Positions 53,696 to 60,322 of a DNA stretch of 64,000 nucleotides are shown piece after piece. The DNA comes from an uncultured Christensenella sp. (GTDB lineage: Bacteria > Bacillota > Clostridia > Christensenellales > DTU072): contig CAJLYQ010000001.1 of assembly GCA_905210905.1 (NCBI GenBank), forward strand, positions 1 to 64,000, given 5' to 3'. The notes beneath the pieces are model-generated. The model ran no database searches, was not told the origin of the DNA, and saw nothing but the letters and a program-made list of their open reading frames with translations. The translations under genes and the position numbers were made by a program. Numbering within the stretch: position 1 is the first letter of the stretch; each line of letters starts with the position of its first letter.

Positions 53696-54288
53696 CCGAT
53701 TACAAATCGGAATTTATCAATATTTACAAAGAAAATATCTCTCGCGACGGCGCGGACAAACTGCTCGACTGGCTGACGAACAAATCCGACTTTTTCACCG
53801 CCCCGGCGTCCACGCGTTTTCATTCGGCGTTCGAAGGCGGTCTGTGCGAACACTCGGTAAAAACGTATTACCGCTTTATCCAACACCTTAACGTCGAATA
53901 CGACGGAGAATGGGAAGAAAAAATCAGCCCGGAAAGCGCGGCGATCATCGCCCTTTTGCACGACCTGTGCAAAGTAAACTACTACAAAACCGATTACCGC
54001 AACGTTAAAAACGAAAACGGCGAATGGGAAAAACGCCCGTATTTTACCGTAGACGACACGCTCCCCTACGGACACGGCGAAAAATCGGTTTATATGATAA
54101 GCGGTTTTATGCGCCTTACGAGAGAAGAAGCAATCGCCATAAACTGGCATATGGGCGGCTTTGACAAACGGGTAATCGGCGGCGACTACGCAATGAGCGA
54201 CGCATTCTACAAATACCCCCACGCTCTGCTTTTCCACCTCTCCGACACCGAAGCGTCCTACCTCGACGAAACCTTACCGCAAAAATAA
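53680..54288 (+). CDS. HD-domain phosphohydrolase
   Basis: A 202-residue soluble protein. The HD metal-site residues are visible: H58 (GGLCEHSVKTY), H94-D95 (ALLHDLCKV), then GHGEKSV and WHMGGFD further on, in the order found in HD-superfamily hydrolases related to the YhaM exoribonuclease HD domain. The substrate is unknown; nucleic-acid ends or nucleotides are likely. The start has a strong site (GGAGG, 5 nt spacing) located inside cca, which it overlaps by 16 nt, so it is the fourth gene of the tilS operon. That context hints at RNA or nucleotide metabolism, which is inference. Confidence 0.8.
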   Translation: MDYGITDYKSEFINIYKENISRDGADKLLDWLTNKSDFFTAPASTRFHSAFEGGLCEHSVKTYYRFIQHLNVEYDGEWEEKISPESAAIIALLHDLCKVNYYKTDYRNVKNENGEWEKRPYFTVDDTLPYGHGEKSVYMISGFMRLTREEAIAINWHMGGFDKRVIGGDYAMSDAFYKYPHALLFHLSDTEASYLDETLPQK

Positions 54289-54358
54289 TACGGGTATTTA
54301 TTCCGTTGTCGAACGATAATAGTTTGACGCATTTTACCTTTACTTGATATTTTTTCGG

Positions 54359-54404
54359 CAATTAAAAAACCGCGATTATATATAAAAACGCGGTTTTTTA
54401 ATTG
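54359..54404. terminator. bidirectional terminator between convergent operons
   Basis: A perfect 16-bp stem with arms 54359-54374 and 54389-54404 around a 14-nt AT loop: CAATTAAAAAACCGCG pairs with its complement, giving A-run/T-run tracts on both strands. It separates the rightward tilS operon from the leftward ABC transporter operon. Confidence 0.92.
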
Positions 54405-54424
54405 GAAGAATATTTCGTGTTTTT

Positions 54425-55273
54425 TTAGAATTTCGACTCCAAAGAATTTGCTAAAAACGCTTTGGTTGCGGCACTTTTCGGATTGTCGAAAACTTCTTGC
54501 GGAGTGCCGATTTCTTCCACTACTCCGTCCGCCATAAAAACGACTTTGTCGGATACGGTTTTTGCAAACCCCATTTCGTGAGTAACGATGATCATCGTCC
54601 TGCCGTCGTCTTTGAGTTCTTTGATTACTTTAAGCACTTCACCGGTAAGTTCGGGATCGAGCGCGCTCGTCGGCTCGTCAAAACACAATATCTCCGGTTT
54701 CATCGTAAGCGCTCTCGCTATCGCCACTCTTTGTTGTTGTCCGCCCGAAAGTTCGCACGGATAAGCCTTTAATTTGTTGCCTAAACCTACCCTTTCGAGA
54801 ACCTTAATCGCCTCTTCTTCGATTTGTGCGTCGACGCTTTGTTTTAGTTTTTTGTAGTCTTCTTTCGCTTGCTTTTTATCCGCGCTTTTTCTTATTTTTG
54901 CCTTTTCCGCTTTTAGTTTGTCTTTAACGAACAGGCTCGGAGCAAGAGTTACGTTTTTTAATACGTTGTAGTGCGGAAAAAGGTTAAACGACTGAAAAAC
55001 TAGTCCGAGTTTTAATCTTTTTTGTCTTATTTCTTCGGCGGAACGTTTGTTTTTTTCTTCGTTTCCGTCAAAAAACGTTTCTCCGTCGATGGTTATTTTA
55101 CCGTCGTCGGCGGTTTCGAGATAGTTAAGACACCTCAAAAGCGTGGTTTTTCCGCTCCCGGACGAGCCTATTATCGACATAACTTCGCCGCGGTTCAGTT
55201 CTAAATTTATTCCTTTCAGAACTTCGGTTTCTCCGAATTTTTTAGTTAAATTCTCTATCGATAAAAGCGCCAT
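54425..55273 (-). CDS. polar amino-acid ABC transporter ATP-binding protein
   Basis: Energises amino-acid import (GlnQ/HisP class). The 282-residue protein shows Walker [10 protein letters not shown] (about 36-44), Q-loop [11 protein letters not shown], signature [15 protein letters not shown], Walker [13 protein letters not shown], and the H-loop in IIVTHEM. It is longer than usual (about 240-250) because of a lysine-rich insertion of about 30-35 residues (about 118-150, [18 protein letters not shown]...) between the helical-domain LAPSL and the segment before the signature; such basic helices may touch the membrane or a partner. It begins 1 nt after the permease stop, with AAGGTG overlapping the permease end. 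Third gene of the operon. Confidence 0.94.
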   Translation of the reverse strand: MALLSIENLTKKFGETEVLKGINLELNRGEVMSIIGSSGSGKTTLLRCLNYLETADDGKITIDGETFFDGNEEKNKRSAEEIRQKRLKLGLVFQSFNLFPHYNVLKNVTLAPSLFVKDKLKAEKAKIRKSADKKQAKEDYKKLKQSVDAQIEEEAIKVLERVGLGNKLKAYPCELSGGQQQRVAIARALTMKPEILCFDEPTSALDPELTGEVLKVIKELKDDGRTMIIVTHEMGFAKTVSDKVVFMADGVVEEIGTPQEVFDNPKSAATKAFLANSLESKF

Positions 55274-55274
55274 T

Positions 55275-55958
55275 TTACACCTTATAGTAATTTAATTTCT
55301 TTTCGGCAAAACCGAAGATTACGGTTAATATTCCGTTGAAAACGAGATAAAACGCGCCTGCGTAGAAAAGCGGCATTATGTTTACCGTCAGGTTTACCGC
55401 GTCTTGCGCCGATTTTATGATTTCCACCACGCCGATTACTCTTGCGAGCGAAGTGTCTTTTACAAGCGTGATTATTTCGTTGCTCATAGGCGGAACGATG
55501 CGTTTTATTACCTGCGGCAGAACGATTTTTACGAAAATCTGCGATTTCGTCATACCGAGCACCGCCCCGGCTTCGTACTGACCTTTGTTGATGCTTTCGA
55601 TGCCGCCGCGGAAGATTTCCGCAAAATATGCGGCGTAATTGATTACGAACGCAATTGCGCAGAAAACGAAGTTTACCGACGCCATCGTCGTGCCGAAAAA
55701 GGTCGCTATCGCCTTGTTGGGCAAGTCGAAAACTATGCTCGGAACGAAAGAAACGACGATGATTTGCAGCATAAGCGGCGTGCCGCGGATTATCCAGATA
55801 AACCCTTTGGTAAGGTATTTAAGCGGTCTGAATTTGGACATCGAACATAAAGAAACGAGCAATCCGAGCGGAATGGCAAGTACGAGCGTGACCGCAAACA
55901 ATAACACGGTCAACCCGAACCCTTCCGCTAATTGTAATATGATCTGTCCGAAATTCAT
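55275..55958 (-). CDS. polar amino-acid ABC transporter permease
   Basis: A membrane subunit of 227 residues with about five hydrophobic helices and the HisM/GlnP-type motif ...[10 protein letters not shown] (about 58-67) and the EAA loop [30 protein letters not shown] (about 128-157), which couples to the ATPase. Family length is normal. AGGA precedes the ATG by 8 nt. It lies 205 nt downstream of the binding-protein gene, with a strong intergenic hairpin (56105-56145) between them, and directly abuts the ATPase gene. Confidence 0.94.
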   Translation of the reverse strand: MNFGQIILQLAEGFGLTVLLFAVTLVLAIPLGLLVSLCSMSKFRPLKYLTKGFIWIIRGTPLMLQIIVVSFVPSIVFDLPNKAIATFFGTTMASVNFVFCAIAFVINYAAYFAEIFRGGIESINKGQYEAGAVLGMTKSQIFVKIVLPQVIKRIVPPMSNEIITLVKDTSLARVIGVVEIIKSAQDAVNLTVNIMPLFYAGAFYLVFNGILTVIFGFAEKKLNYYKV

Positions 55959-56104
55959 TGTTTATCCTATCTTTTTTTATTTTTTAGCCGCTTTTCTTTG
56001 ACGCTTTTCGCGTTTACGTTTGCTTTAGCGTTTGCGTTTGTTTTTATATGCGTGTTTGCAAATATTTTTATTTGCGTTTTTTATGCGTTTTTATTTACGT
56101 ATGC

Positions 56105-56145
56105 GAGATTTTAACGCCCGAGCCGACGGCTCGGGGTAAAATCTC
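56105..56145 (-). other. intercistronic stem-loop between binding-protein and permease genes
   Basis: Arms GAGATTTTA (56105-56113) / TAAAATCTC (56137-56145) enclose CCCGAGCC-GAC-GGCTCGGG (56117-56135). No T-run follows on the minus strand, so it fits a partial terminator or mRNA-stabilising hairpin that lets the binding protein be made in excess, as in many ABC import operons (inference). Confidence 0.7.
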
Positions 56146-56163
56146 AATTCTTAAAAGGCTTGA

Positions 56164-57054
56164 TTATTTTTTGATTATCATAAGTTCTTCCGCAGCGGAA
56201 CCTGCTTCGACGGCGACTATTTTGTCGCTTGCGCTCGATTTGAAGGTTTCGAGAGAAGTAAGGTCGTAATTCGATTTGTCGGATTTCATTATGATTATCG
56301 ATTGTTTGTTTGCCAAGTAAGGAATGGAAAGGCTCATTCCTTCTTTGCGCTGATCGTTAATCGTCATACCGTTCCAGACAAGGTCGATACTGCCGTTTTC
56401 GAGTTTCGCTTCTTTGGTGTTCCAGTCGATTACGTCGTATTCCGGCTCGACGGAAACGGAATAATTTTCGTTAAGGTAAGCAATAACCGCTTTGCTCAGT
56501 TCGATGTCGAACCCGGTCAGGACGCTGTTTTCGTAATAAGCGATGGGCGCGAAAATCGTTATTCCTACGATAAGTTTTTTACTGCGGACGACTTCGTTCC
56601 AGGACTCGTCGGTCGCGTTTTGCACGGGATTAACGGTGTCGGCATTAATCAGAAGTTCGCTCGCAAGACCGAACTTGTCGGCAATCGTCTTCAATTCGCC
56701 GCTTTTCGCAAGCGCAATCATTCCTTCGTTTATTTTTTCGGTCAGAGCGTCGTTACCTTTCTTTGCGCCGATCCCGTACTCTTCTTCCGATAAATAAAAC
56801 GGCAAAATCTCCATTTTGTTCTTGTAATCGCCGTTGGACATATAATAATTCGCCATAACGCTGTCCATAACGCCGATATCGGCAGAACCATTGCTCATAT
56901 TCGTCAAAACGTCCATCTGCGCGCCGAGCGAAGTCGTTTCTTTTCCGAACAAATACTCCGCTTTACTGCCGCACGCGGCAAAACCGACGCACGAAACGAT
57001 AACAACCGCCACGGTCAAAACGCTTATCGCTATCTTTGCAATTCTCTTTTTCAT
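56164..57054 (-). CDS. amino-acid ABC transporter binding protein, circularly permuted
   Basis: A lipid-anchored substrate-binding protein of 296 residues (lipobox F25-A26-A27-C28). The SBP_bac_3 halves are in reversed order. Residues about 32-135 match the normal C-terminal part (SADIGVMDSVMANYYMSNG, then LSEEEYGIGAKKGNDALTEKINEGM...GELKTIADKFG), while about 155-296 match the normal N-terminal part (KLIVGITIFAPIAYYENSVLTGFDIELSKAV, then DLVWNGMTINDQRKEGMSLSIPYL, ending SLETF...VAVEAGSAAEELMIIKK). Joining the C-terminal MIIKK to the mature N-terminal EYLFGKE restores a standard order. GGAG precedes the ATG by about 10 nt. The downstream DNA does not continue the fold. Ligand: a polar amino acid, inferred from the partner subunits. 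Confidence 0.88.
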   Translation of the reverse strand: MKKRIAKIAISVLTVAVVIVSCVGFAACGSKAEYLFGKETTSLGAQMDVLTNMSNGSADIGVMDSVMANYYMSNGDYKNKMEILPFYLSEEEYGIGAKKGNDALTEKINEGMIALAKSGELKTIADKFGLASELLINADTVNPVQNATDESWNEVVRSKKLIVGITIFAPIAYYENSVLTGFDIELSKAVIAYLNENYSVSVEPEYDVIDWNTKEAKLENGSIDLVWNGMTINDQRKEGMSLSIPYLANKQSIIIMKSDKSNYDLTSLETFKSSASDKIVAVEAGSAAEELMIIKK

Positions 57055-57084
57055 TTTTTTAATCTCTCCTTGTCGCTATTAGGG

Positions 57085-57120
57085 CGCTTTATTGTTTTAA
57101 CACTTTACCTTGTTAAAGCG
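57085..57120 (-). promoter_or_regulatory. nested inverted repeat in the ABC operon leader (candidate operator)
   Basis: TTAACA (57097-57102) and TGTTAA (57111-57116), 8 nt apart, inside the outer pair CGCTTTA (57085-57091) / TAAAGCG (57114-57120). It lies just downstream of the promoter, where a repressor could block transcription. The regulator is unknown. Confidence 0.45.
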
Positions 57121-57131
57121 TTTATGTCACC

Positions 57132-57160
57132 ATTATATAGTAGCGGAAAAAGAAAGTAAA
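57132..57160 (-). promoter_or_regulatory. promoter of the amino-acid ABC transporter operon
   Basis: Minus strand TTTACT (57155-57160), 17-bp spacer, TATAAT (57132-57137). Leader about 70 nt ending in GGAG before the binding-protein gene. Confidence 0.7.
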
Positions 57161-57201
57161 GCGATTTTCGCAAGAAAAATAAAAAACTTTGAAACGGCAA
57201 C

Positions 57202-57326
57202 GGCAACGCCGAGCGTTGCATCTCATAACGCAAGCAACGCAGTGCGTTGCATCCCTGTACGGCAACGCCGAGCGTTGCATCTCATTACGCAAAAAGTATA
57301 TTACTTGTATAAGTCTATCGCACGAC
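57202..57326 (+). repeat. repeat A cluster (two truncated copies and one full copy)
   Basis: GCAACGCCGAGCGTTGC at 57202, GCAACGCAGTGCGTTGC at 57233, and a complete element at 57261-57326 ending CGCACGACA. The first two stop after about 30 bp, where the next copy begins, as if new copies inserted into older ones. Confidence 0.75.
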
Positions 57327-57394
57327 ACAACTAATTACTTTTAATGCGAGCAAAGGTACTTTGCCGGCACGAGCGGACACGCGCCGTGAGTGCC

Positions 57395-57437
57395 GCCCTT
57401 ATGGGGATCGAGCAAGGGGCAACACGCCCCTGCGAAC
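57395..57437 (+). repeat. repeat D, copy D2
   Basis: GCCCTTATGGGGATCGAGC then GGGGC-AACAC-GCCCC and GCGAAC; same order relative to repeat C as at 6256 and 63610. Confidence 0.75.
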
Positions 57438-57446
57438 TAAAAATGA

Positions 57447-57555
57447 AAGCGGAATGTGTCATTCCGCTTCCTTGAAAGTCCGACTCGTGCGTGATTAGAT
57501 TTTGTCCGCACAAAGCGTAGCGACTGCCGCAAAATCCCGCACGACGTTTGGTCGG
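57447..57555 (+). repeat. structured repeat C, copy C3
   Basis: Hairpin AAGCGGAATG-TGT-CATTCCGCTT, then CCGAC + TCGTGCG ... CGCACGA + GTCGG with inner GATTTTG / CAAAATC. The second stem differs from C1/C2 (TTATGCGG/CCGCATAA) at several positions, changed on both arms. Confidence 0.8.
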
Positions 57556-57566
57556 ATAATACCACT

Positions 57567-57610
57567 CATCCGTCGGCAAAGCCGACACCTTCCCCCAAGG
57601 GGAAGGCTTT
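57567..57610 (+). repeat. repeat B, copy B4
   Basis: First hairpin GTCGGC-AAA-GCCGAC (compare GTCAAC/GTTGAC in B1), then CCTTCCCC-CAA-GGGGAAGG and CTTT. Confidence 0.8.
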
Positions 57611-57634
57611 ATTTGCATTACATCATTTAACTTC

Positions 57635-57700
57635 TGTCGTGTGACAAACTTGTATGCATAATACGCTCATTGTGTAATGGGATGCAACGTCCCACGTTGC
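57635..57700 (-). repeat. repeat A, inverted copy A5, forming the end of the P1B-ATPase gene
   Basis: The reverse complement of repeat A (GCAACGTGGGACGTTGCATCC...CACACGACA). Its hairpin end supplies the last codons (RQRGTLHPITQ) and the stop of the ATPase gene. Next to it, 57701-57711 CGTTTGGTCGG is the terminal sequence of repeat C. Confidence 0.8.
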
Positions 57701-59553
57701 CGTTTGGTCGGAGACCCTAGTGCTCTCATCGCATTAAGCACTGCGATTACGCACACGCCTACGTCTGCGAACACGGCAACGCCCATACCGGTTATACCGA
57801 GTGCGCTAAGGATAAGCACGAGAAGTTTAACTCCGAGTGCAAAAATTATATTTTCATAAACGATACGCATCGTTTTTCTTGCGATTTTTACCGCTTCGGC
57901 GACTTTGAACGGTTTATCGTCCATAACGACCACGTCTGCCGCCTCGATTGCGGCGTCGCTGCCTATTGCGCCCATCGCAACGCCTACGTCCGCACGCATA
58001 AGCACGGGCGCGTCGTTTATACCGTCGCCGACGTATACCGTCGTGCCTTTTTCGTCTATGATTTTTTCCGCTTCTTCGACTTTGTTTTCCGGCAAAAGTC
58101 CGCTCTTGACTTCGTCTATTCCGACCTGTTTCGCTATCTCTTCCGCTACTCGTTTGCCGTCGCCGGTAAGCATAACGGTTTTTGCCGCGCCGAGCGTTTT
58201 CAGTTCTTTAATCGCGTCTTTCGAGTCGGGTTTTATTACGTCCGCAACCACTATATGCCCCAGATACTCGCCGTCCGAAGCGACGTGGATTATCGTACCG
58301 GTAAGGTGACACTCGTGGCAAGTCGCGCCGACTTCTTCCATTAAAAGCGCATTCCCGACCGCTACGCGTTTTCCGTCCAGAACGCCCGTAACGCCGTAGC
58401 CTGCTCTTTCTTTAACTTCGGTTATTCTGCTCTTGTCTATATCTCCGCCGTGCGCTTTGACTATGGATTCCGCAATCGGATGGGACGAATAACTTTCCGC
58501 AAGGGCGGCTATGTCGAGAAGTTCTTCTTCGCTCGCCGTTTCCGGGTGTATCGCCGTCACTTCGAACACGCCTTTCGTAAGCGTTCCCGTTTTGTCGAAT
58601 ATAACCGTAGCCGGCTTGGACAAAAGTTCGAGATAGTTCGAGCCTTTTATAAGGATACCTTTGCTCGACGCACCGCCGATACCTGCAAAGAACGACAGCG
58701 GAACGCTGATTACCAACGCGCACGGACAGGACACCACCAAAAACGTAAGCGCTCTCTTTATCCATTGCGTCCAGTTGTGGTCGATAAGCGACGGAATAAC
58801 CGCCAGAAGTATCGCCGCCACCACCACGCTCGGCGTGTAATACTTGGCAAACTTAGTAATAAAATTCTCGCTCTTCGATTTCTTCTCCGACGAGTTCTCC
58901 ACCAAAGCAAGGATTTTCGACACGGTGCTTTCTTCGAACACGCCCGTCGTTTCCACTTCAATAACGCCGTTTACGTTTACGCTACCGCTCAGAACCTGCT
59001 CGCCGACAGTTTTATCCACCGGCAAACTCTCGCCCGTAAGCGCGGCGGTGTTTACCGCCGTTTCGCCCTTAACGATTATTCCGTCAAGCGGTATCTTCTC
59101 GCCGGGTCGGATAACTATGCGCTCGCCCTTCTCCACTTCTTCGGGAGAAACGGTGACTTCTTCGCCGTTACGGAGAACCACGGCGACGTCGGGACGTATG
59201 TCCATAAGCGAAGAAATGCTCTTCCTGCTCTTTCCTACCGCTATTCCTTGGAAAAGTTCACCTATCTGATAAAGTAACATTACGAGTACCGCTTCGGGGA
59301 ATTCCTGAATTCCAAACGCGCCGAAAGTCGCTACTATCATAAGAAACCTTTCATCAAAAATCTGCCCGTGAGCGATGTTTTTTACAGCCCCGATTATTAC
59401 GTCGTATCCGACAATCAAATACGGCACGGCGTAAATAATCAACATTCCCCACCAGGGAATAACGGCAACGAACCTGTCGATAAGATACGCCGCAAGCAAC
59501 ATTACCGCCGCAACGCATATTCTTATTAAACTCTTTTTTTGTTTTCTCGTCAT
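57667..59553 (-). CDS. Zn2+/Cd2+/Pb2+-exporting P1B-type ATPase
   Basis: Heavy-metal efflux across the cytoplasmic membrane. The 628-residue protein has no N-terminal HMA domain (this is encoded separately by the upstream gene). Seen: membrane helices at about 8-60 and 75-120, actuator loop TGES, the metal-site motif SCPCALV (C276-P277-C278) typical of ZntA/CadA pumps, DKTGT with D320 phosphorylated, an HP motif in SSHPIAESI, and GDGINDAPVL. An unusual CHECH in the nucleotide-binding region (near TCHECHLTG) may be an extra metal site. The last about 13 residues (after MRALGS) are read from inserted repeat DNA. The start MTRKQKK follows GAAGG. Third gene of an arsR-HMA-ATPase operon. Confidence 0.94.
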   Translation of the reverse strand: MTRKQKKSLIRICVAAVMLLAAYLIDRFVAVIPWWGMLIIYAVPYLIVGYDVIIGAVKNIAHGQIFDERFLMIVATFGAFGIQEFPEAVLVMLLYQIGELFQGIAVGKSRKSISSLMDIRPDVAVVLRNGEEVTVSPEEVEKGERIVIRPGEKIPLDGIIVKGETAVNTAALTGESLPVDKTVGEQVLSGSVNVNGVIEVETTGVFEESTVSKILALVENSSEKKSKSENFITKFAKYYTPSVVVAAILLAVIPSLIDHNWTQWIKRALTFLVVSCPCALVISVPLSFFAGIGGASSKGILIKGSNYLELLSKPATVIFDKTGTLTKGVFEVTAIHPETASEEELLDIAALAESYSSHPIAESIVKAHGGDIDKSRITEVKERAGYGVTGVLDGKRVAVGNALLMEEVGATCHECHLTGTIIHVASDGEYLGHIVVADVIKPDSKDAIKELKTLGAAKTVMLTGDGKRVAEEIAKQVGIDEVKSGLLPENKVEEAEKIIDEKGTTVYVGDGINDAPVLMRADVGVAMGAIGSDAAIEAADVVVMDDKPFKVAEAVKIARKTMRIVYENIIFALGVKLLVLILSALGITGMGVAVFADVGVCVIAVLNAMRALGSPTKRQRGTLHPITQ

Positions 59554-59569
59554 TAGAAAAACCTTCGTC

Positions 59570-59791
59570 CTATTTCATCAATATCGTGCAATCGGGTTCT
59601 ACCTTCCTGCAAACTTTAACGACCTTTTTCATTATTGCGTCGAAATCTTCTTCATTCGCTTCGATGGTCATCTTCTGCATAATAAAGTTTACCGACGCGT
59701 TCGTCACGCCGTCGATTTTCTTAATCGCGTCTTCCATCTTCGCCGCGCAATTCGCGCAATCTAAATCTTCAAGCATAAATACTTTTTTCAT
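59570..59791 (-). CDS. HMA-domain metallochaperone-like protein
   Basis: A 73-residue stand-alone heavy-metal-associated domain with a beta-alpha-beta-beta-alpha-beta pattern and the metal motif DCANCA (C14 and C17, GMTCxxC class with Leu-Asp-Cys in place of Met-Thr-Cys). The extra Asp next to the first Cys is often seen in Zn/Cd-type HMA domains. It probably passes metal to the P1B-ATPase encoded 16 nt downstream, taking the place of that pump's missing N-terminal domain. GGAG lies in the end of arsR, 4 nt away, so the two are coupled. Confidence 0.9.
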   Translation of the reverse strand: MKKVFMLEDLDCANCAAKMEDAIKKIDGVTNASVNFIMQKMTIEANEEDFDAIMKKVVKVCRKVEPDCTILMK

Positions 59792-59795
59792 TTTT

Positions 59796-60161
59796 CTATT
59801 CTCCTTCGGTTATATGTTCGTATCCTTGACCTATTATCGTGCGAACGTGATCGTCCGCAAGCCGATAATAAATGGTTTTACCGTCCCTACGGTTCGTTAT
59901 CAAATTCCCGTCCCTTAACACCTTGAGTTGATGAGATATCGCCGACTGACTCATATCGAGCAACTCGCTGATCGCGCATACGCACATCTCCGACTCGAAC
60001 AACGAATACAATATCTTTATCCTCGTCTTATCCCCGAACAACTTGAACAAATCGGATAACTCCGTGAGTTTGTCTTCCCCCGGCATACCCCGTTCGACAA
60101 GTTCGAGCACCTTCCCGTGATCGTGCGGTTTAACTTCTTTTTCATTTGCGTGCTTATTCAT
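59796..60161 (-). CDS. ArsR/SmtB-family metal-sensing repressor
   Basis: A winged-helix repressor of the downstream efflux operon, released by metal. The 121-residue protein begins at MNKHANEKEV (an ATG 4 codons upstream, at 60173, is also in frame, but GGTGAT sits at the right distance for the inner start). The region FKLFGDKTRIKILYSLFE...CVCAISELLDMSQSAISHQLKVLRD is the ArsR helix-turn-helix, with the CadC-like CVC motif (C60 and C62) in the recognition-helix region as metal ligands and His residues near both ends. First gene of the operon, probably autoregulated through the repeats at its own promoter. Confidence 0.92.
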   Translation of the reverse strand: MNKHANEKEVKPHDHGKVLELVERGMPGEDKLTELSDLFKLFGDKTRIKILYSLFESEMCVCAISELLDMSQSAISHQLKVLRDGNLITNRRDGKTIYYRLADDHVRTIIGQGYEHITEGE

Positions 60162-60222
60162 ATTTATCACCATTCATATTTATTGTCATTCATATATTAT
60201 TCTTTTGAGTGCGGTTTGTCAA
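60155..60222 (-). promoter_or_regulatory. arsR operon promoter with triple direct repeat (operator candidate)
   Basis: Minus strand TTGACA (60217-60222), 17-bp spacer, TAATAT (60194-60199). Immediately downstream ATATGAAT occurs three times with a 16-nt period (ATATGAATGACAATAA, ATATGAATGGTGATAA, ATATGAATAAGC), the third covering the start codon. This is a likely repressor-binding region, though it is a direct and not the usual 12-2-12 inverted arrangement. Confidence 0.7.
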
Positions 60223-60294
60223 CGGTTTTTCGGTAAAAATAACAAGAAATTTTGTCGATTACGGTTCAGAGCCGAGCGGAAAGCGGTTTTTATA

Positions 60295-60303
60295 TGGTAT
60301 ATT
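60295..60303 (+). promoter_or_regulatory. extended -10 candidate for the M60 peptidase gene
   Basis: TG-G-TATATT followed 7 nt later by AAGGAG (60311-60316) and the ATG at 60323. No good -35 box was seen; it could be regulated or weak. Confidence 0.4.
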
Positions 60304-60322
60304 AGAAGAAAAGGAGTGGCGT

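Noticed and set aside
54425..57054. Two degraded binding-protein halves from separate genes instead of a permutation
   Set aside because: One continuous frame with a signal peptide, ribosome site and complete complement of both lobes; the ends join without missing or duplicated sequence.
57202..57326. CRISPR array
   Set aside because: The repeats are hairpin elements of variable truncation with no regular unique spacers and no cas genes nearby.
57331..57618. A 95-codon leftward frame in the repeat region
   Set aside because: It is read entirely from repeats B, C and D; the similar frames near 6137 and 7650 show the same repeat-derived peptides (for example PSPWGEG), so they are not genes.
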